A DNA stretch of 64,000 nucleotides from contig NZ_CP067102.1 of assembly GCF_016616885.1 (NCBI RefSeq), positions 1 through 64,000 on the forward strand. Reading direction: 5' to 3'. The position numbers and the translations under genes are program-made. Numbering within the stretch: the first letter of the stretch is position 1; the number at the start of each line of letters is the position of its first letter. This stretch comes from Bradyrhizobium diazoefficiens. Its GTDB lineage: Bacteria > Pseudomonadota > Alphaproteobacteria > Rhizobiales > Xanthobacteraceae. Below, one piece after another: positions 46,140-63,672 of this stretch. The notes below the pieces were generated by a model that saw only the letters and a program-made list of their open reading frames with translations, ran no database searches and was not told the DNA's origin.

Positions 46140-46895
46140 ATGACCGAACCGAACACTGGTTCCACCGATGCCGAGTTGCTGGCCGAGCCGAGGCTCGTGG
46201 TCGAGCCAGGCGCGGCAGCACGGGTGTCTGCGGTCGCGGCGCCAGTGCTCGAGGGCATGGGTTACCGTCTGGTGCGGATCCGCATTTCCGGGGAAGCCGG
46301 CTGCACCGTGCAGATCATGGCCGAGAGGCCGGACGGCTCGATGCAGCTCGAGGATTGCGAGGCGATCTCGCGGGCCCTGTCGCCCGTGCTCGACGTCGCC
46401 GACCCCATTGATCGCGCCTACCGGCTGGAAATCTCCTCGCCGGGGATCGACCGCCCGCTGGTGCGCCGCTCCGATTTCGAGCGCTATTCCGGCCATCTGG
46501 TCAAGATCGATATGGCAGTCGCCCATGAAGGGCGCAAGCGGTTCCGTGGCACGCTCGGTGCCGTCGAAGGCGACCGCGTGCATCTGCACCGCGACGACGC
46601 CAAGGCGAACGACGATGCCGACGTGCTCCTGACGATGGAAGATATCGCCGAGGCGCGGCTGGTGCTGACCGATGAGCTGATCGCGGAATCCATGCGGCGC
46701 GGCAAGGCCGAGGAGCGCCAGATGCGCCGTGATCTCGGCATCGCGCCGCCGCAGGCACCGCACGCGGAGATCAGTGCGAAGACCACCAAGAACACCAAGC
46801 CGAAAAAGAAGCCGGCCCCGACCAATACGAAGAAACATCGCCTTGCCGCCGAACGAGCGCGACGCGGCGAGATCGAGCCTGACGAAGGAGACTAG
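46140..46895 (+). CDS. rimP: Ribosome maturation factor RimP
   Basis: RimP is needed for maturation of the 30S ribosomal subunit. The 251-residue protein has the conserved core ([52 protein letters not shown] read in parts) with the SSPGIDRPL signature. The C-terminal tail, after about 190, is Lys/Ala/Pro-rich and typical for Bradyrhizobium, longer than in E. coli. I chose ATG 46140; a TTG four codons upstream is possible. nusA follows two bases after the stop. Confidence 0.94.
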   Translation: MTEPNTGSTDAELLAEPRLVVEPGAAARVSAVAAPVLEGMGYRLVRIRISGEAGCTVQIMAERPDGSMQLEDCEAISRALSPVLDVADPIDRAYRLEISSPGIDRPLVRRSDFERYSGHLVKIDMAVAHEGRKRFRGTLGAVEGDRVHLHRDDAKANDDADVLLTMEDIAEARLVLTDELIAESMRRGKAEERQMRRDLGIAPPQAPHAEISAKTTKNTKPKKKPAPTNTKKHRLAAERARRGEIEPDEGD

Positions 46896-46897
46896 CC

Positions 46898-48508
46898 ATG
46901 GCAGTCAGCGCCAATCGACTTGAATTGCTCCAGATCGCCGACGCCGTCGCCCGCGAGAAATCGATCGACCGCGGCATCGTCATCGCGGCGATGGAAGATG
47001 CCATCGCCAAGGCGGCGCGTGCCCGTTACGGCAGCGAGACTGACGTTCACGCCGAGATCGACCCGAAGAAGGGCGAGCTGCGGCTGTCGCGTCACATGCT
47101 GGTGGTCGACAAGGTCGAAAATCATTCCAACCAGATCTCGCTGGTCGATGCGCAGCGCGCCAACCCCGGCGCCCAGGTCGGCGACACCATCGCCGACACC
47201 CTGCCGCCGCTGGAATACGGCCGCATCGCCGCGCAGTCGGCCAAGCAGGTGATCGTGCAGAAGGTGCGCGAAGCCGAGCGCGACCGGCAATATCAGGAAT
47301 TCAAGGACCGCATCGGCGACATCGTCAACGGCGTCGTCAAGCGCGTCGAATATGGCAGCGTGATCGTCGACCTTGGCCGCGGTGAAGCCATCATCCGGCG
47401 CGACGAGATGCTGCCGCGCGAAGTGTTCCGCAACGGCGACCGCGTCCGCGCCTACATCTTCGACGTCCGCCGCGAGACCCGCGGTCCGCAGATTTTCCTG
47501 TCCCGCACCCATCCGCAGTTCATGGCAAAACTGTTCGCGCAGGAAGTGCCTGAAATCTACGACGGTATCGTCGAGATCAAGGCGGTCGCCCGCGATCCGG
47601 GCTCGCGCGCGAAAATCGGCGTGATTTCCCGCGATTCCTCGGTCGATCCGGTCGGCGCCTGCGTCGGTATGCGCGGCTCGCGCGTGCAGGCCGTCGTGAA
47701 CGAACTGCAGGGCGAGAAGATCGACATCATTCCGTGGTCGCCCGACATCGCGACCTTCGTGGTCAACGCGCTGGCGCCGGCGGAAGTCTCCAAGGTCGTC
47801 ATCGACGAAGACCGCGAGCGCATCGAGGTCGTGGTGCCCGACACCAACAACCAGCTCTCGCTGGCGATCGGTCGTCGCGGCCAGAACGTCCGCCTCGCCT
47901 CGCAGCTCACCGGCTGGGACATCGACATCCTGACCGAGCAGGAGGAATCGGAGCGCCGCCAGGCCGACTTCGAGAACTCCACCCGTGTCTTCATGGAATC
48001 GCTCAATGTCGACGAGGTGGTCGGCCAGTTGCTCGCGTCCGAAGGCTTTACCTCGGTCGAGGAACTCGCGATGGTGGATCTCAAGGAACTCGCCGGGATC
48101 GAGGGTTTCGACGAAGAGACCGCACAGGAGCTCCAGAACCGGGCCCGCGAATATCTCGATCAGCAGGAAGCCGAGATCGAGGCCCGCCGCAAGGAACTCG
48201 GTGTCGAGGACGGCGTGAAGGAGGTCCCCGGCGTCACCTCGAAGATGCTGGTGAAGTTCGGCGAGAACGACATCAAGTCGGTCGAGGACCTCGCCGGCTG
48301 CGCCACCGACGATCTGGTCGGCTGGACCGAGCGCAAGGAAGGCGGCGAGCAGACCAAGTTTGCCGGCGCGCTCGACGGTCTCGGCGTCTCCCGCGACGAT
48401 GCGGAAGCCATGATCATGCAGGCCCGCGTCAAGGCCGGCTGGATCACCGAGGCTGACCTCGCCAAGCCGGCCGAAGAGGCTGAGGCGACCGAAGATCAGC
48501 CGGCTTAA
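46898..48508 (+). CDS. nusA: Transcription termination/antitermination protein NusA
   Basis: NusA binds RNA polymerase and nascent RNA to control pausing, termination and antitermination. The 536-residue protein has an N-terminal domain (1-130), an S1 domain (about 135-200, GDIVNGVVKRVEYGSVIVDL), two KH domains (about 230-345, VGACVGMRGSRVQAVVNELQ and IGRRGQNVRLASQLTGWDID) and C-terminal helix-hairpin-helix acidic repeats (about 360-520). It is in the rimP-nusA-ylxR-infB order seen across bacteria. Confidence 0.97.
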   Translation: MAVSANRLELLQIADAVAREKSIDRGIVIAAMEDAIAKAARARYGSETDVHAEIDPKKGELRLSRHMLVVDKVENHSNQISLVDAQRANPGAQVGDTIADTLPPLEYGRIAAQSAKQVIVQKVREAERDRQYQEFKDRIGDIVNGVVKRVEYGSVIVDLGRGEAIIRRDEMLPREVFRNGDRVRAYIFDVRRETRGPQIFLSRTHPQFMAKLFAQEVPEIYDGIVEIKAVARDPGSRAKIGVISRDSSVDPVGACVGMRGSRVQAVVNELQGEKIDIIPWSPDIATFVVNALAPAEVSKVVIDEDRERIEVVVPDTNNQLSLAIGRRGQNVRLASQLTGWDIDILTEQEESERRQADFENSTRVFMESLNVDEVVGQLLASEGFTSVEELAMVDLKELAGIEGFDEETAQELQNRAREYLDQQEAEIEARRKELGVEDGVKEVPGVTSKMLVKFGENDIKSVEDLAGCATDDLVGWTERKEGGEQTKFAGALDGLGVSRDDAEAMIMQARVKAGWITEADLAKPAEEAEATEDQPA

Positions 48509-48531
48509 GGGCAAAGGAGAATGTCGCCCGG

Positions 48532-49215
48532 ATGCTCACCGATACTGACACCGAACTCGACCATGGACCGCGGACCGAAAGGTCCGCGACCATGCGTATG
48601 TGCGCGGTCAGCCGCGAGGTCCGGCCGATCGACGATCTGATCCGCTTCGTCGTATCGCCGCAAGGCGACATAGTTCCCGATCTCAAGCGCAAGCTGCCCG
48701 GACGGGGCATGTGGGTCACGGCATCGCGACAGGTGGTTGCGGAAGCCGTGCGGCGTCACCAATTTACCAAAGCCTTCAAGCGCGACCTGCGCATTCCCCC
48801 GACGCTCCCCGCCGACATCGAGGCGCTTCTGGTTCGGAGCGTGACCGAAGTCCTTGGGATCGCCGCCAAGGCGAGGCAGATCGTCGCCGGTTTCGGCAAG
48901 GTCGAGAGCGCCCTGCGGGAAGGCACGGTCGAGGTCCTGATCCATGCCAGCGACGGGGCCGCGGACGGAATCCGCAAATTGGACATGCTGGCGCGGCAAA
49001 ATGACGGAAATCGCGGTGTTCAGCCGCCGATTCCCGTCGTCACCGCATTGAAATCGATAGAATTGGATTTGGCACTTACCCGGTCAAATGTGATACATGC
49101 TGCCCTGCTCGCGGGCCCGGCGAGCAAGTCATTCCTGTCACGTAGCCAGATGCTGGTCCGATACCGGATGGCGGACGCTGACAAGACTGCCGAAAAGCCC
49201 GGCCAGGATTTCTGA
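48532..49215 (+). CDS. YlxR-family (DUF448) RNA-binding protein with L7Ae-like C-terminal half
   Basis: The 227-residue protein has an N-terminal YlxR domain (RMCAVSREVRPIDDLIRFVV, LPGRGMWVTASRQVV; about 20-90) and a C-terminal ribosomal L7Ae-like domain (about 105-175, KARQIVAGFGKVESALREG; VLIHASDGAADGIRKLDML). Both suggest RNA binding. YlxR in Bacillus is known to modulate RNase P. A perfect GAAA-loop hairpin (48569-48588) lies inside the 5' coding part, just before an alternative ATG at 48592. I kept the ATG at 48532. infB follows after 70 bases. Confidence 0.88.
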   Translation: MLTDTDTELDHGPRTERSATMRMCAVSREVRPIDDLIRFVVSPQGDIVPDLKRKLPGRGMWVTASRQVVAEAVRRHQFTKAFKRDLRIPPTLPADIEALLVRSVTEVLGIAAKARQIVAGFGKVESALREGTVEVLIHASDGAADGIRKLDMLARQNDGNRGVQPPIPVVTALKSIELDLALTRSNVIHAALLAGPASKSFLSRSQMLVRYRMADADKTAEKPGQDF

Positions 49216-49285
49216 GAGACAACGACGACCCGATTGGACGGTGCGGCAACGCACAACACTGACAAATCAGGATTAGGACTGCTGA

Positions 49286-51964
<2,679 letters not shown>

Positions 51965-52018
51965 GTCCAAATCTTACCGAAGCGCCCGGATCTTTTTGAA
52001 CTGAAATTGCAGGAGTGC

Positions 52019-52043
52019 GATGGCCGGATTTTTTCCGGCCATC
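52019..52043 (+). terminator. Hairpin in the infB-rbfA gap
   Basis: GATGGCCGGA (52019-52028) and TCCGGCCATC (52034-52043) form a perfect 10-bp stem with a five-T loop. No T tract follows, so it is not a standard terminator. It could be a processing or mRNA-stability element between infB and rbfA. The rest of this 156-base gap shows no gene. Confidence 0.4.
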
Positions 52044-52120
52044 CACGCCTCATTCGTTCCGACAGGACAAATGACAATGCTCGTGTCCCAAACGCGGGCA
52101 CGACGAGGTGATTTCCGACT

Positions 52121-52552
52121 ATGCCGCGCCATCATCAGAAAAAGAGTTCCGCGCCCGGCGGCTCGCAGCGTCAGCTGCGCGTCGGCGAGCAGGTTCGCCA
52201 CGCGATAGCCGATATTCTGGCGCAAGGGACTGTGCATGATGCGGACCTCGAAGGTCACATCATCACCGTGCCGGAGGTGCGGATGTCGCCCGACCTGAAG
52301 CTCGCGACGGTCTACGTGATGCCGCTCGGTGGCCGCGACACCGAGATCATCATCGCTGCGCTCGAGCGCAACAAGAAATTCCTGCGCGGCGAAGTCGCGC
52401 GGCGCGTTAACCTGAAATTTGCACCTGATCTTCGCTTCCGCGTCGACGAACGATTCGACGAAGCGGAACGGATCGAGAAGCTTTTGCGAACACCTGCGGT
52501 GCAGAAGGACCTGGAACAGGATCCGGACTCGGATCGGGAAGAAGAGCAATGA
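52121..52552 (+). CDS. rbfA: Ribosome-binding factor A
   Basis: RbfA is a small KH-like protein that helps process the 5' end of 16S rRNA in the 30S subunit. The 143-residue product has [20 protein letters not shown], the [19 protein letters not shown] core and [19 protein letters not shown] at the end, all typical. It overlaps truB by four bases (ATGA). Confidence 0.95.
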   Translation: MPRHHQKKSSAPGGSQRQLRVGEQVRHAIADILAQGTVHDADLEGHIITVPEVRMSPDLKLATVYVMPLGGRDTEIIIAALERNKKFLRGEVARRVNLKFAPDLRFRVDERFDEAERIEKLLRTPAVQKDLEQDPDSDREEEQ

Positions 52553-53667
52553 TGATGGACCCGGCTCACGGCACGATCGGCAGCGAAGAGCCCGATATGC
52601 ACGACATGCAGAAAAATAATTTTGCAGACGTCGGCGGTGATGTTCAGCCGCATCAGGAGGCGCGTCGCGTCAACAACGATCCGCGCGCCAACAAGCAGAA
52701 GGGCAATCAGCCGCGCCGCGACCGGCGCGACGTGCACGGCTGGGTCGTGCTCGACAAGCCGATCGGGATGACGTCGACGCAGGCGGTTGCCGTCCTCAAG
52801 CGCCTGTTCAACGCCAAGCGTGCGGGACATGCCGGCACCCTCGACCCGCTCGCTTCCGGCGGCCTGCCGATCGCGCTCGGCGAAGCCACCAAAACCGTTC
52901 CCTTCGTCATGGACGGCCGCAAGCGCTACCGCTTCACCGTGTGCTGGGGCGAGGAGCGCGACACCGACGACATCGAAGGCCAGGTCACCGCGACCTCGGA
53001 CCAGCGCCCGACCCGGGACGCCATCCTGGCCCTGCTGCCCCGTTTCACCGGGGTGATCGAGCAGGTCCCGCCGCGCTATTCGGCGATCAAGGTCCAGGGC
53101 GAGCGGGCCTATGACCTCGCGCGCGACGGCGAGGTCGTGGAACTGGCGCCCCGCCCGGTCGAGATTCACCATTTAAACCTTGTGGATCAACCTGATAACG
53201 ACCGGGCCGTGTTCGAGGCCGAGTGCGGCAAGGGCACCTATGTCCGGGCGCTCGCCCGCGATATGGGCCGGATTCTCGGTACTTTCGGCCATATCTGCGC
53301 GCTGCGGCGGACCCTGGTCGGCCCATTTGGCGAAAATGACATGATTCCGCTGGATCAGCTGGAGGCTTTATGCGATAGAGCCGCGTCCGGCGAGGGAAGC
53401 CTCGCCGACGCGCTGATGCCCGTTGAGACCGCGCTGGACGACATCCCGGCACTGGCCGTCACTCGGGCTGATGCGGCAAGGCTCCATCGGGGCCAAGCCG
53501 TTTTGTTGCGCGGACGGGATGCGCCCACAAGTAGCGGCACAGTCTATGTCACGGTGGCAGGCCGTCTTTTGGCGCTTGCCGAAGTTGGCAATGGCGAAAT
53601 CATCCCCAAGCGTGTGTTCAACCTGACCGGCTTGACTGCCTCAACCGGTCGCAACGAGAGAAATTGA
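52549..53667 (+). CDS. truB: tRNA pseudouridine(55) synthase
   Basis: TruB makes pseudouridine 55 in the T-psi-C loop of tRNAs. The 372-residue protein has the catalytic [19 protein letters not shown] (about 99-117, catalytic Asp), the [17 protein letters not shown] stretch and [20 protein letters not shown]. About 60 extra residues precede the catalytic domain; the true start may be one of several in-frame ATGs (52549, 52552, 52555, 52597). The first overlaps the rbfA stop, which fits coupling. Confidence 0.94.
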   Translation: MMMDPAHGTIGSEEPDMHDMQKNNFADVGGDVQPHQEARRVNNDPRANKQKGNQPRRDRRDVHGWVVLDKPIGMTSTQAVAVLKRLFNAKRAGHAGTLDPLASGGLPIALGEATKTVPFVMDGRKRYRFTVCWGEERDTDDIEGQVTATSDQRPTRDAILALLPRFTGVIEQVPPRYSAIKVQGERAYDLARDGEVVELAPRPVEIHHLNLVDQPDNDRAVFEAECGKGTYVRALARDMGRILGTFGHICALRRTLVGPFGENDMIPLDQLEALCDRAASGEGSLADALMPVETALDDIPALAVTRADAARLHRGQAVLLRGRDAPTSSGTVYVTVAGRLLALAEVGNGEIIPKRVFNLTGLTASTGRNERN

Positions 53668-53669
53668 CG

Positions 53670-53939
53670 ATGTCGATTGCCGCAGAACGCAAAGCGGAAG
53701 TCATCAAGACGAATGCCAACAAGGTTGGCGACACCGGCTCGCCGGAGGTTCAGGTCGCGATCCTGTCGGAACGCATCAACAACCTGACCAACCATTTCAA
53801 GACGCACGTGAAGGACAACCATTCGCGTCGCGGCCTCTTGAAGCTGGTCTCGACCCGCCGTTCGCTGCTCGACTACCTGAAGAAGCGGGACGAGGCGCGG
53901 TACAAGGCGCTGCTCGAGAAGCACAACATTCGTCGGTAA
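53670..53939 (+). CDS. rpsO: 30S ribosomal protein S15
   Basis: S15 is an early-binding 30S protein that contacts helices 20-22 of 16S rRNA. The 89-residue product has the standard length and [20 protein letters not shown] and [20 protein letters not shown] cores. The ATG at 53670 lies two bases after the truB stop. rpsO is followed by a terminator and then pnp, the same order as in E. coli. Confidence 0.97.
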   Translation: MSIAAERKAEVIKTNANKVGDTGSPEVQVAILSERINNLTNHFKTHVKDNHSRRGLLKLVSTRRSLLDYLKKRDEARYKALLEKHNIRR

Positions 53940-53948
53940 GAGTTCTTG

Positions 53949-53972
53949 CGCGCGCCACCGGCGCGCGTTTTT
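53949..53972 (+). terminator. Intrinsic terminator after rpsO
   Basis: CGCGCGCC (53949-53956) and GGCGCGCG (53960-53967) form a perfect 8-bp stem with a three-base loop, followed by TTTTT (53968-53972), ten bases after the rpsO stop. This matches the position of the partial terminator between rpsO and pnp in E. coli. Confidence 0.8.
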
Positions 53973-54317
53973 GCGCGTGATTTCGAGCGAAAGCGCTTGT
54001 TTTAAGGTTTTTGATCGAGCCTCACGCGTATGTCCGGTGCGGGCCAATGCTGCTTCGCATCCGGGGGCATGATGGGCGAAGACCGCGGTTCGGTGTTCGC
54101 GCTCGTGCCGACTGACAGTCCAGCAGCAATCCGGCGGCTGGGCGCAACGGGCAAGGTGCCCGTATGACCCGAAAGGATGGACGCCATCCGACATCCAAAA
54201 ACCATGGCAGGATCGCAGGACGCTGATCGCCCGCTCCGATCAGCGTCCTGCAATCTTGACATGGTTTTTGTTTTTCGAGCCGTCCCTTCTTTCGAGAAAC
54301 CATGAAAGAAGACCTCT
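53973..54317 (+). promoter_or_regulatory. pnp leader region
   Basis: This 345-base stretch after the rpsO terminator has no convincing gene. It probably carries the pnp promoter and leader. A small hairpin GGATGG-ACG-CCATCC lies at 54174-54188, and a long two-part hairpin at 54196-54270, listed separately, ends 47 bases before the pnp start. Confidence 0.55.
54196..54270 (+). ncRNA. Long leader hairpin before pnp, likely RNase III/PNPase autoregulatory structure
   Basis: The inner stem pairs GCAGGACGCTGATCG (54215-54229) with CGATCAGCGTCCTGC (54237-54251), 15 perfect base pairs with a 7-base loop. The outer stem pairs CAAAAACCATG (54196-54206) with CATGGTTTTTG (54260-54270), 11 perfect pairs. 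The 8-base stretches between them are partly complementary. In E. coli a long hairpin in the pnp leader is cut by RNase III and lets PNPase repress its own mRNA. The same position and shape suggest the same control here; this is inference. Confidence 0.7.
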
Positions 54318-56474
<2,157 letters not shown>

Positions 56475-56500
56475 TCGCTCGGCACCACGTCAGAGACACG

Positions 56501-56527
56501 AAGGGCGGCCTCGCGGCCGCCCTTTTT
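56501..56527 (+). terminator. Intrinsic terminator after pnp
   Basis: AAGGGCGGCC (56501-56510) and GGCCGCCCTT (56515-56524) form a perfect 10-bp stem with a TCGC loop, continued by TTT. It ends transcription of pnp and separates it from the convergent katG. Confidence 0.88.
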
Positions 56528-56551
56528 GTTTGTGTTCTCTGAGCTCAGGGA

Positions 56552-60351
<3,800 letters not shown>

Positions 60352-60454
60352 TGGAAGAGAGCGGGCTGCCCCATGAGCGCGTGCTGACGGCGCTGCATGG
60401 CGCGGCTGGCATTCCAGTGTGCGGAGAAGATCGCGGCGGAATAAACCAACTCTC

Positions 60455-60547
60455 GTAGGGTGGTCAAAGCGAAGCGTGCCCACCATCCGTTTCGCAATCG
60501 TTGAGCGAGATGGTGGGCACGTCGCTTGCGCTCCTTTGCCCACCTAC
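60455..60547. repeat. 93-bp palindromic repeat, GTAGGGTGGGCAAAG family, copy 2
   Basis: Ends GTAGGGTGGTCAAAG (60455-60469) and CTTTGCCCACCTAC (60534-60547) are inverted and match the ends of the element at 8579-8705. An inner GTGCCCACCATC...GATGGTGGGCAC pair is perfect over 12 bases. It directly follows the GST remnant and precedes the end of fabI. Confidence 0.78.
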
Positions 60548-60559
60548 GGCGCTATAAGC

Positions 60560-61360
60560 CTACTCCGAATCCTTCAAATCATCCGGCCTCGGCATCAGGA
60601 CGGTGTTGTAGCCGGAATCGACATAATGGATCTCACCGGTCACGCCGCCCGAGAGATCTGACAGCAGATACAGCGCCGAGCCGCCGAGCTCGTCGAGCGT
60701 GACACCGCGGCGCAGCGGCGAGTGCTTTTGCATGAACGCGAACATCGCGCGCGCCTCACCGATGCCCGAGCCGGCGAGCGTGCGGATGGGGCCGGCTGAG
60801 ATCGCATTGACGCGGATGCCGCGCGGTCCGAAATCGGAGGCGAGATAGCGCACCGAGGCTTCCAGCGCCGCCTTGGCCACGCCCATCACGTTGTAGTTCG
60901 GCATCGAGCGCTCCGAGGCGCCGAAGGTCAGCGTGATCATGCTGCCGCCCTCCGTCATCAGCTCGGCGGCGCGCTTTGCGACCTCCGTGAACGAGAAGCA
61001 GGAAATCACCATGGTGCGCGAAAAGTTCTCGCGGCTGGTGTCGGCGTAGCGGCCCTTCAGCTCGTTCTTGTCGGCGAAGCCGATCGCGTGGATGACGAAG
61101 TCGAGCTTGCCCCACTTTTCGCGCAAGACGTCGAACGTGGCATCGACGCTGGCGATGTCCTCGACGTCGCACGGCAGCACCAACTCGACGCCGAGAGACT
61201 CCGCGAGCGGCTTGACGCGCTTGCCGAGTGCCTCGCCCTGGAAGGTGAAGGCGAGCTCGGCGCCGTGGGCATGCAGCGTCTTCGCCATGCCCCAGGCGAT
61301 CGAATGATCATTGGCAATGCCCATGATCAGACCGCGCTTGCCTTGCATCAAACCGTCCAT
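60560..61360 (-). CDS. fabI: Enoyl-[acyl-carrier-protein] reductase (NADH) FabI
   Basis: FabI reduces the enoyl-ACP double bond, the last step of each fatty acid elongation cycle. The 266-residue short-chain reductase has the cofactor motif IMGIANDHSIAWGMA, HAIGFADK, and the catalytic Tyr156/Lys163 pair in NYNVMGVAKAALEASVRYLA, with the same numbering as E. coli. It is the last gene of the fabA-fabB-fabI run on the minus strand, after a repeat-bearing gap. Confidence 0.95.
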   Translation of the reverse strand: MDGLMQGKRGLIMGIANDHSIAWGMAKTLHAHGAELAFTFQGEALGKRVKPLAESLGVELVLPCDVEDIASVDATFDVLREKWGKLDFVIHAIGFADKNELKGRYADTSRENFSRTMVISCFSFTEVAKRAAELMTEGGSMITLTFGASERSMPNYNVMGVAKAALEASVRYLASDFGPRGIRVNAISAGPIRTLAGSGIGEARAMFAFMQKHSPLRRGVTLDELGGSALYLLSDLSGGVTGEIHYVDSGYNTVLMPRPDDLKDSE

Positions 61361-61385
61361 TGCTTCTTTACTCCCACTATTCCCG

Positions 61386-61527
61386 GGTCATCGCCCGCCT
61401 TGTGCGCACTCGCGCACTGGGGCGGGCGATCCAATATTCCAGAGACGTATGTGATAGATCGAGAAGCCAGGGCGTACTGGATGCCCCGCCCCCCGTGCGC
61501 AATTGCGCACTAGGCGGGGCATGACAG
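61386..61527. repeat. Palindromic extragenic repeat, CTGTCAT...ATGACAG family, copy 4
   Basis: The element runs from GGTCATCGCCCGCC to GGCGGGGCATGACAGC and contains two nested hairpins, one on each side: CGCCC...GGGCG around TGTGCGCACTCGCGCACT, and CCCCGCC...GGCGGGG around GTGCGCAATTGCGCAC. It lies between fabI and fabB and could affect how much fabI transcript is made or kept. Confidence 0.75.
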
Positions 61528-61538
61528 CATCGCTGAAA

Positions 61539-62762
61539 TCATACATCCAGCCGGCTGAACACCAGGGTGGCGTTGGTGCCGCCGAAGCCGAACGAGTTCG
61601 ACAGCACGGTGCCGATTTTGACGTTGTCGATGCGCTTGCGCACGATCGGCATGTCGGCGAACACGGGGTCGAGCTCCTGGATGTGCGCGCTTTCGCAGAT
61701 GAAACCGTTGTTCATCATCAGCAACGAGTAGATTGCCTCCTGCACGCCGGTCGCGCCCAGCGAGTGGCCGGTCAGCGCCTTGGTCGCCGAGATCGGCGGG
61801 CACTTCTCGCCGGCGCCGAACACGCGGCGGAGCGCATCGATTTCCGGCGGATCGCCGGCCGGCGTCGAGGTGGCGTGCGGATTGATGTAGTCGACCTTGG
61901 TCTTCACCGTCGACATCGCCATGCGCATGCAGCGCTCGGCGCCTTCACCCGACGGCGCGACCATGTCGTAACCGTCCGAGGTCGCACCATAGCCGACGAT
62001 CTCGCCGTAGACGCGTGCGCCGCGCGCCTTGGCGTGCTCGAGCTCTTCCAGCACCACCACGCCGGCACCGCCGGCGATGACGAAGCCGTCGCGGTTGACG
62101 TCATAGGGACGCGAAGCGGTGGCGGGCGTGTCGTTGTATTTCGACGACATCGCGCCCATGGCGTCGAACAGCACCGACAGCGACCAGTCAAGCTCCTCGC
62201 AGCCGCCGGCGAAGACCACGTCCTGCTTGCCGATCTGGATCGTCTCATAGGCATTGCCGACGCAATGGTTCGACGTCGCGCAGGCCGAGGAGATCGAATA
62301 GTTCACACCCTTGATCTTGAACCAGGTCGCGAGCGTCGCGGACGCCGTGGACGACATCGCCTTCGGCACGGCGAACGGACCGACGCGCTTCGGTCCCTTG
62401 GTGCGGGTGATATCGGCGGACTCGACGATGGTGCGCGCCGAGGGACCGCCGGAGCCCATGATGATGCCGGTGCGGATGTTGGAGACTTCGTCAGGCGACA
62501 GGCCGGAGTCCTGGATCGCCTGCTCCATCGCAACGTGATTCCACGCCGCGCCCTGGCCGAGGAAGCGCATCGCACGGCGGTCGACCACCGTCGAAGGATC
62601 GAGTGTCGGCGCACCTTGCACCTGCGAACGGAAGCCGAGTTCGGCATATTTCTCGGCCCGCGAAATGCCCGACTTCGCCTCGTGAAGGCTCGCAAGCACT
62701 TCCTGGGTGTTGTTTCCGATCGACGAGACAATACCCATCCCGGTGACCACAACCCGCCTCAT
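61539..62762 (-). CDS. fabB: 3-oxoacyl-[acyl-carrier-protein] synthase I FabB
   Basis: FabB extends acyl chains and is needed for unsaturated fatty acids in the FabA/FabB route. The 407-residue condensing enzyme has the nucleophile Cys161 in [11 protein letters not shown] and the two catalytic His residues in [11 protein letters not shown] and [12 protein letters not shown]. It lies 40 bases after fabA on the same strand, a typical fabA-fabB operon. Confidence 0.96.
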   Translation of the reverse strand: MRRVVVTGMGIVSSIGNNTQEVLASLHEAKSGISRAEKYAELGFRSQVQGAPTLDPSTVVDRRAMRFLGQGAAWNHVAMEQAIQDSGLSPDEVSNIRTGIIMGSGGPSARTIVESADITRTKGPKRVGPFAVPKAMSSTASATLATWFKIKGVNYSISSACATSNHCVGNAYETIQIGKQDVVFAGGCEELDWSLSVLFDAMGAMSSKYNDTPATASRPYDVNRDGFVIAGGAGVVVLEELEHAKARGARVYGEIVGYGATSDGYDMVAPSGEGAERCMRMAMSTVKTKVDYINPHATSTPAGDPPEIDALRRVFGAGEKCPPISATKALTGHSLGATGVQEAIYSLLMMNNGFICESAHIQELDPVFADMPIVRKRIDNVKIGTVLSNSFGFGGTNATLVFSRLDV

Positions 62763-62802
62763 GACAGCCTCGCCTTAATCGTTGTCTTCTCGGTGATGCG
62801 CG

Positions 62803-63324
62803 TTAGCCCAGGCTCGTGCCCTGCTTGAACAGGCCGACCTTCAGATCCTTCGCGCGATAAATAATCTGGTCGTCGACCGAAAGCCATCCGTCGGCAATGC
62901 CGAGCACGAGCTTTGAACGCATCACGCGCTTGATATCGACGTTGTACACAACCTTGCGGGCCTCGGGCAGCACCTGGCCACTGAACTTTAATTCGTTCAA
63001 GCCGAGCGCGCGGCCACGACCTTCGCCTCCGGTCCAGCCCAGATAAAAGCCGACCATTTGCCACAGCGCATCGAGGCCGAGGCAGCCGGGCATCACCGGA
63101 TCGTTCTTGAAGTGGCAGCCGAAGAACCAGAGGTCGGATTTCACGTCGAGCTCGGCGCGCACCACGCCCTTGCCGTACTCGCCGCCATTGTCGCTGATTT
63201 CCGTGATGCGGTCGAACATGAGCATCGGCGGCAGCGGCAGTTGGGCATTGCCCGGGCCGAACATCTCACCGCGGGCACATGCCAGCAGATCTTCGTATTC
63301 GTAACCGTTGCGCCTGTTCAGCAT
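62803..63324 (-). CDS. fabA: 3-hydroxydecanoyl-[acyl-carrier-protein] dehydratase FabA
   Basis: FabA dehydrates 3-hydroxydecanoyl-ACP and isomerises the product to the cis-3 form, the branch point of anaerobic unsaturated fatty acid synthesis. The 173-residue hot-dog protein has the catalytic His71 and Asp85 in [20 protein letters not shown]. The ATG at the complement of 63322-63324 ([14 protein letters not shown]) is the normal start; 50 codons are open upstream but are not FabA-like. Confidence 0.96.
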   Translation of the reverse strand: MLNRRNGYEYEDLLACARGEMFGPGNAQLPLPPMLMFDRITEISDNGGEYGKGVVRAELDVKSDLWFFGCHFKNDPVMPGCLGLDALWQMVGFYLGWTGGEGRGRALGLNELKFSGQVLPEARKVVYNVDIKRVMRSKLVLGIADGWLSVDDQIIYRAKDLKVGLFKQGTSLG

Positions 63325-63672
63325 GCGGAAGCCTCTGTTTGAACCCCGATTGAGCGGCGTTTCTGGCAAAAATGGGCCCCGTTTCGTTCGGAAAGCAACG
63401 CCAAGTGACGTCGTCAGGCGCAAGTCCGAGCCGGGATCGACTGCGGGCCGGGCCTCAATACCCGGCTGCGCCAAAATCGGTTAGGCGGAACCGCGCGCTC
63501 TCTAACACAGGCCTTTTCGGGTAGCAAAGCGGTCCCATGAAGGTAAAATGACCGGGACCTGGCCCGGTTCCTTTACGGATTAGAACCACTCTAGTTGCGA
63601 GAAACTTGCACCTGCATCTATCTGTCCATATATTGCAGATAGATAGTGTTCACGCGTGCCCGAATTCTGGAA
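63325..63672. other. Intergenic region between fabA and irr
   Basis: This 348-base gap between the divergent fabA and irr genes holds both promoters. The 63400-63540 part is plain; the 63577-63650 part carries several symmetrical elements, listed separately. No gene is evident. Confidence 0.6.
63577..63650. promoter_or_regulatory. irr/fabA control region with ICE-like box and inverted/direct repeats
   Basis: ATTAGAACCACTCTAGT (63579-63595) resembles the imperfect palindrome of iron-control elements bound by Irr (TTTAGAA...TTCTAAA type). Just after it come TGC-type hexamers TGCACC (63607-63612), TGCATC (63613-63618) and TGCAGA (63634-63639). ATCTATCTG (63616-63624) and CAGATAGAT (63636-63644) form a perfect 9-bp inverted repeat with an 11-base spacer. 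B. japonicum Fur is known to bind direct hexamer repeats in the irr promoter. The assignment is by resemblance only. Confidence 0.55.

Noticed and set aside
46892..48514. 540-codon minus-strand frame opposite nusA, and an 818-codon one opposite infB (49514-51970)
   Set aside because: Both are antisense shadows with Asp/His/Arg-biased composition and no family match.
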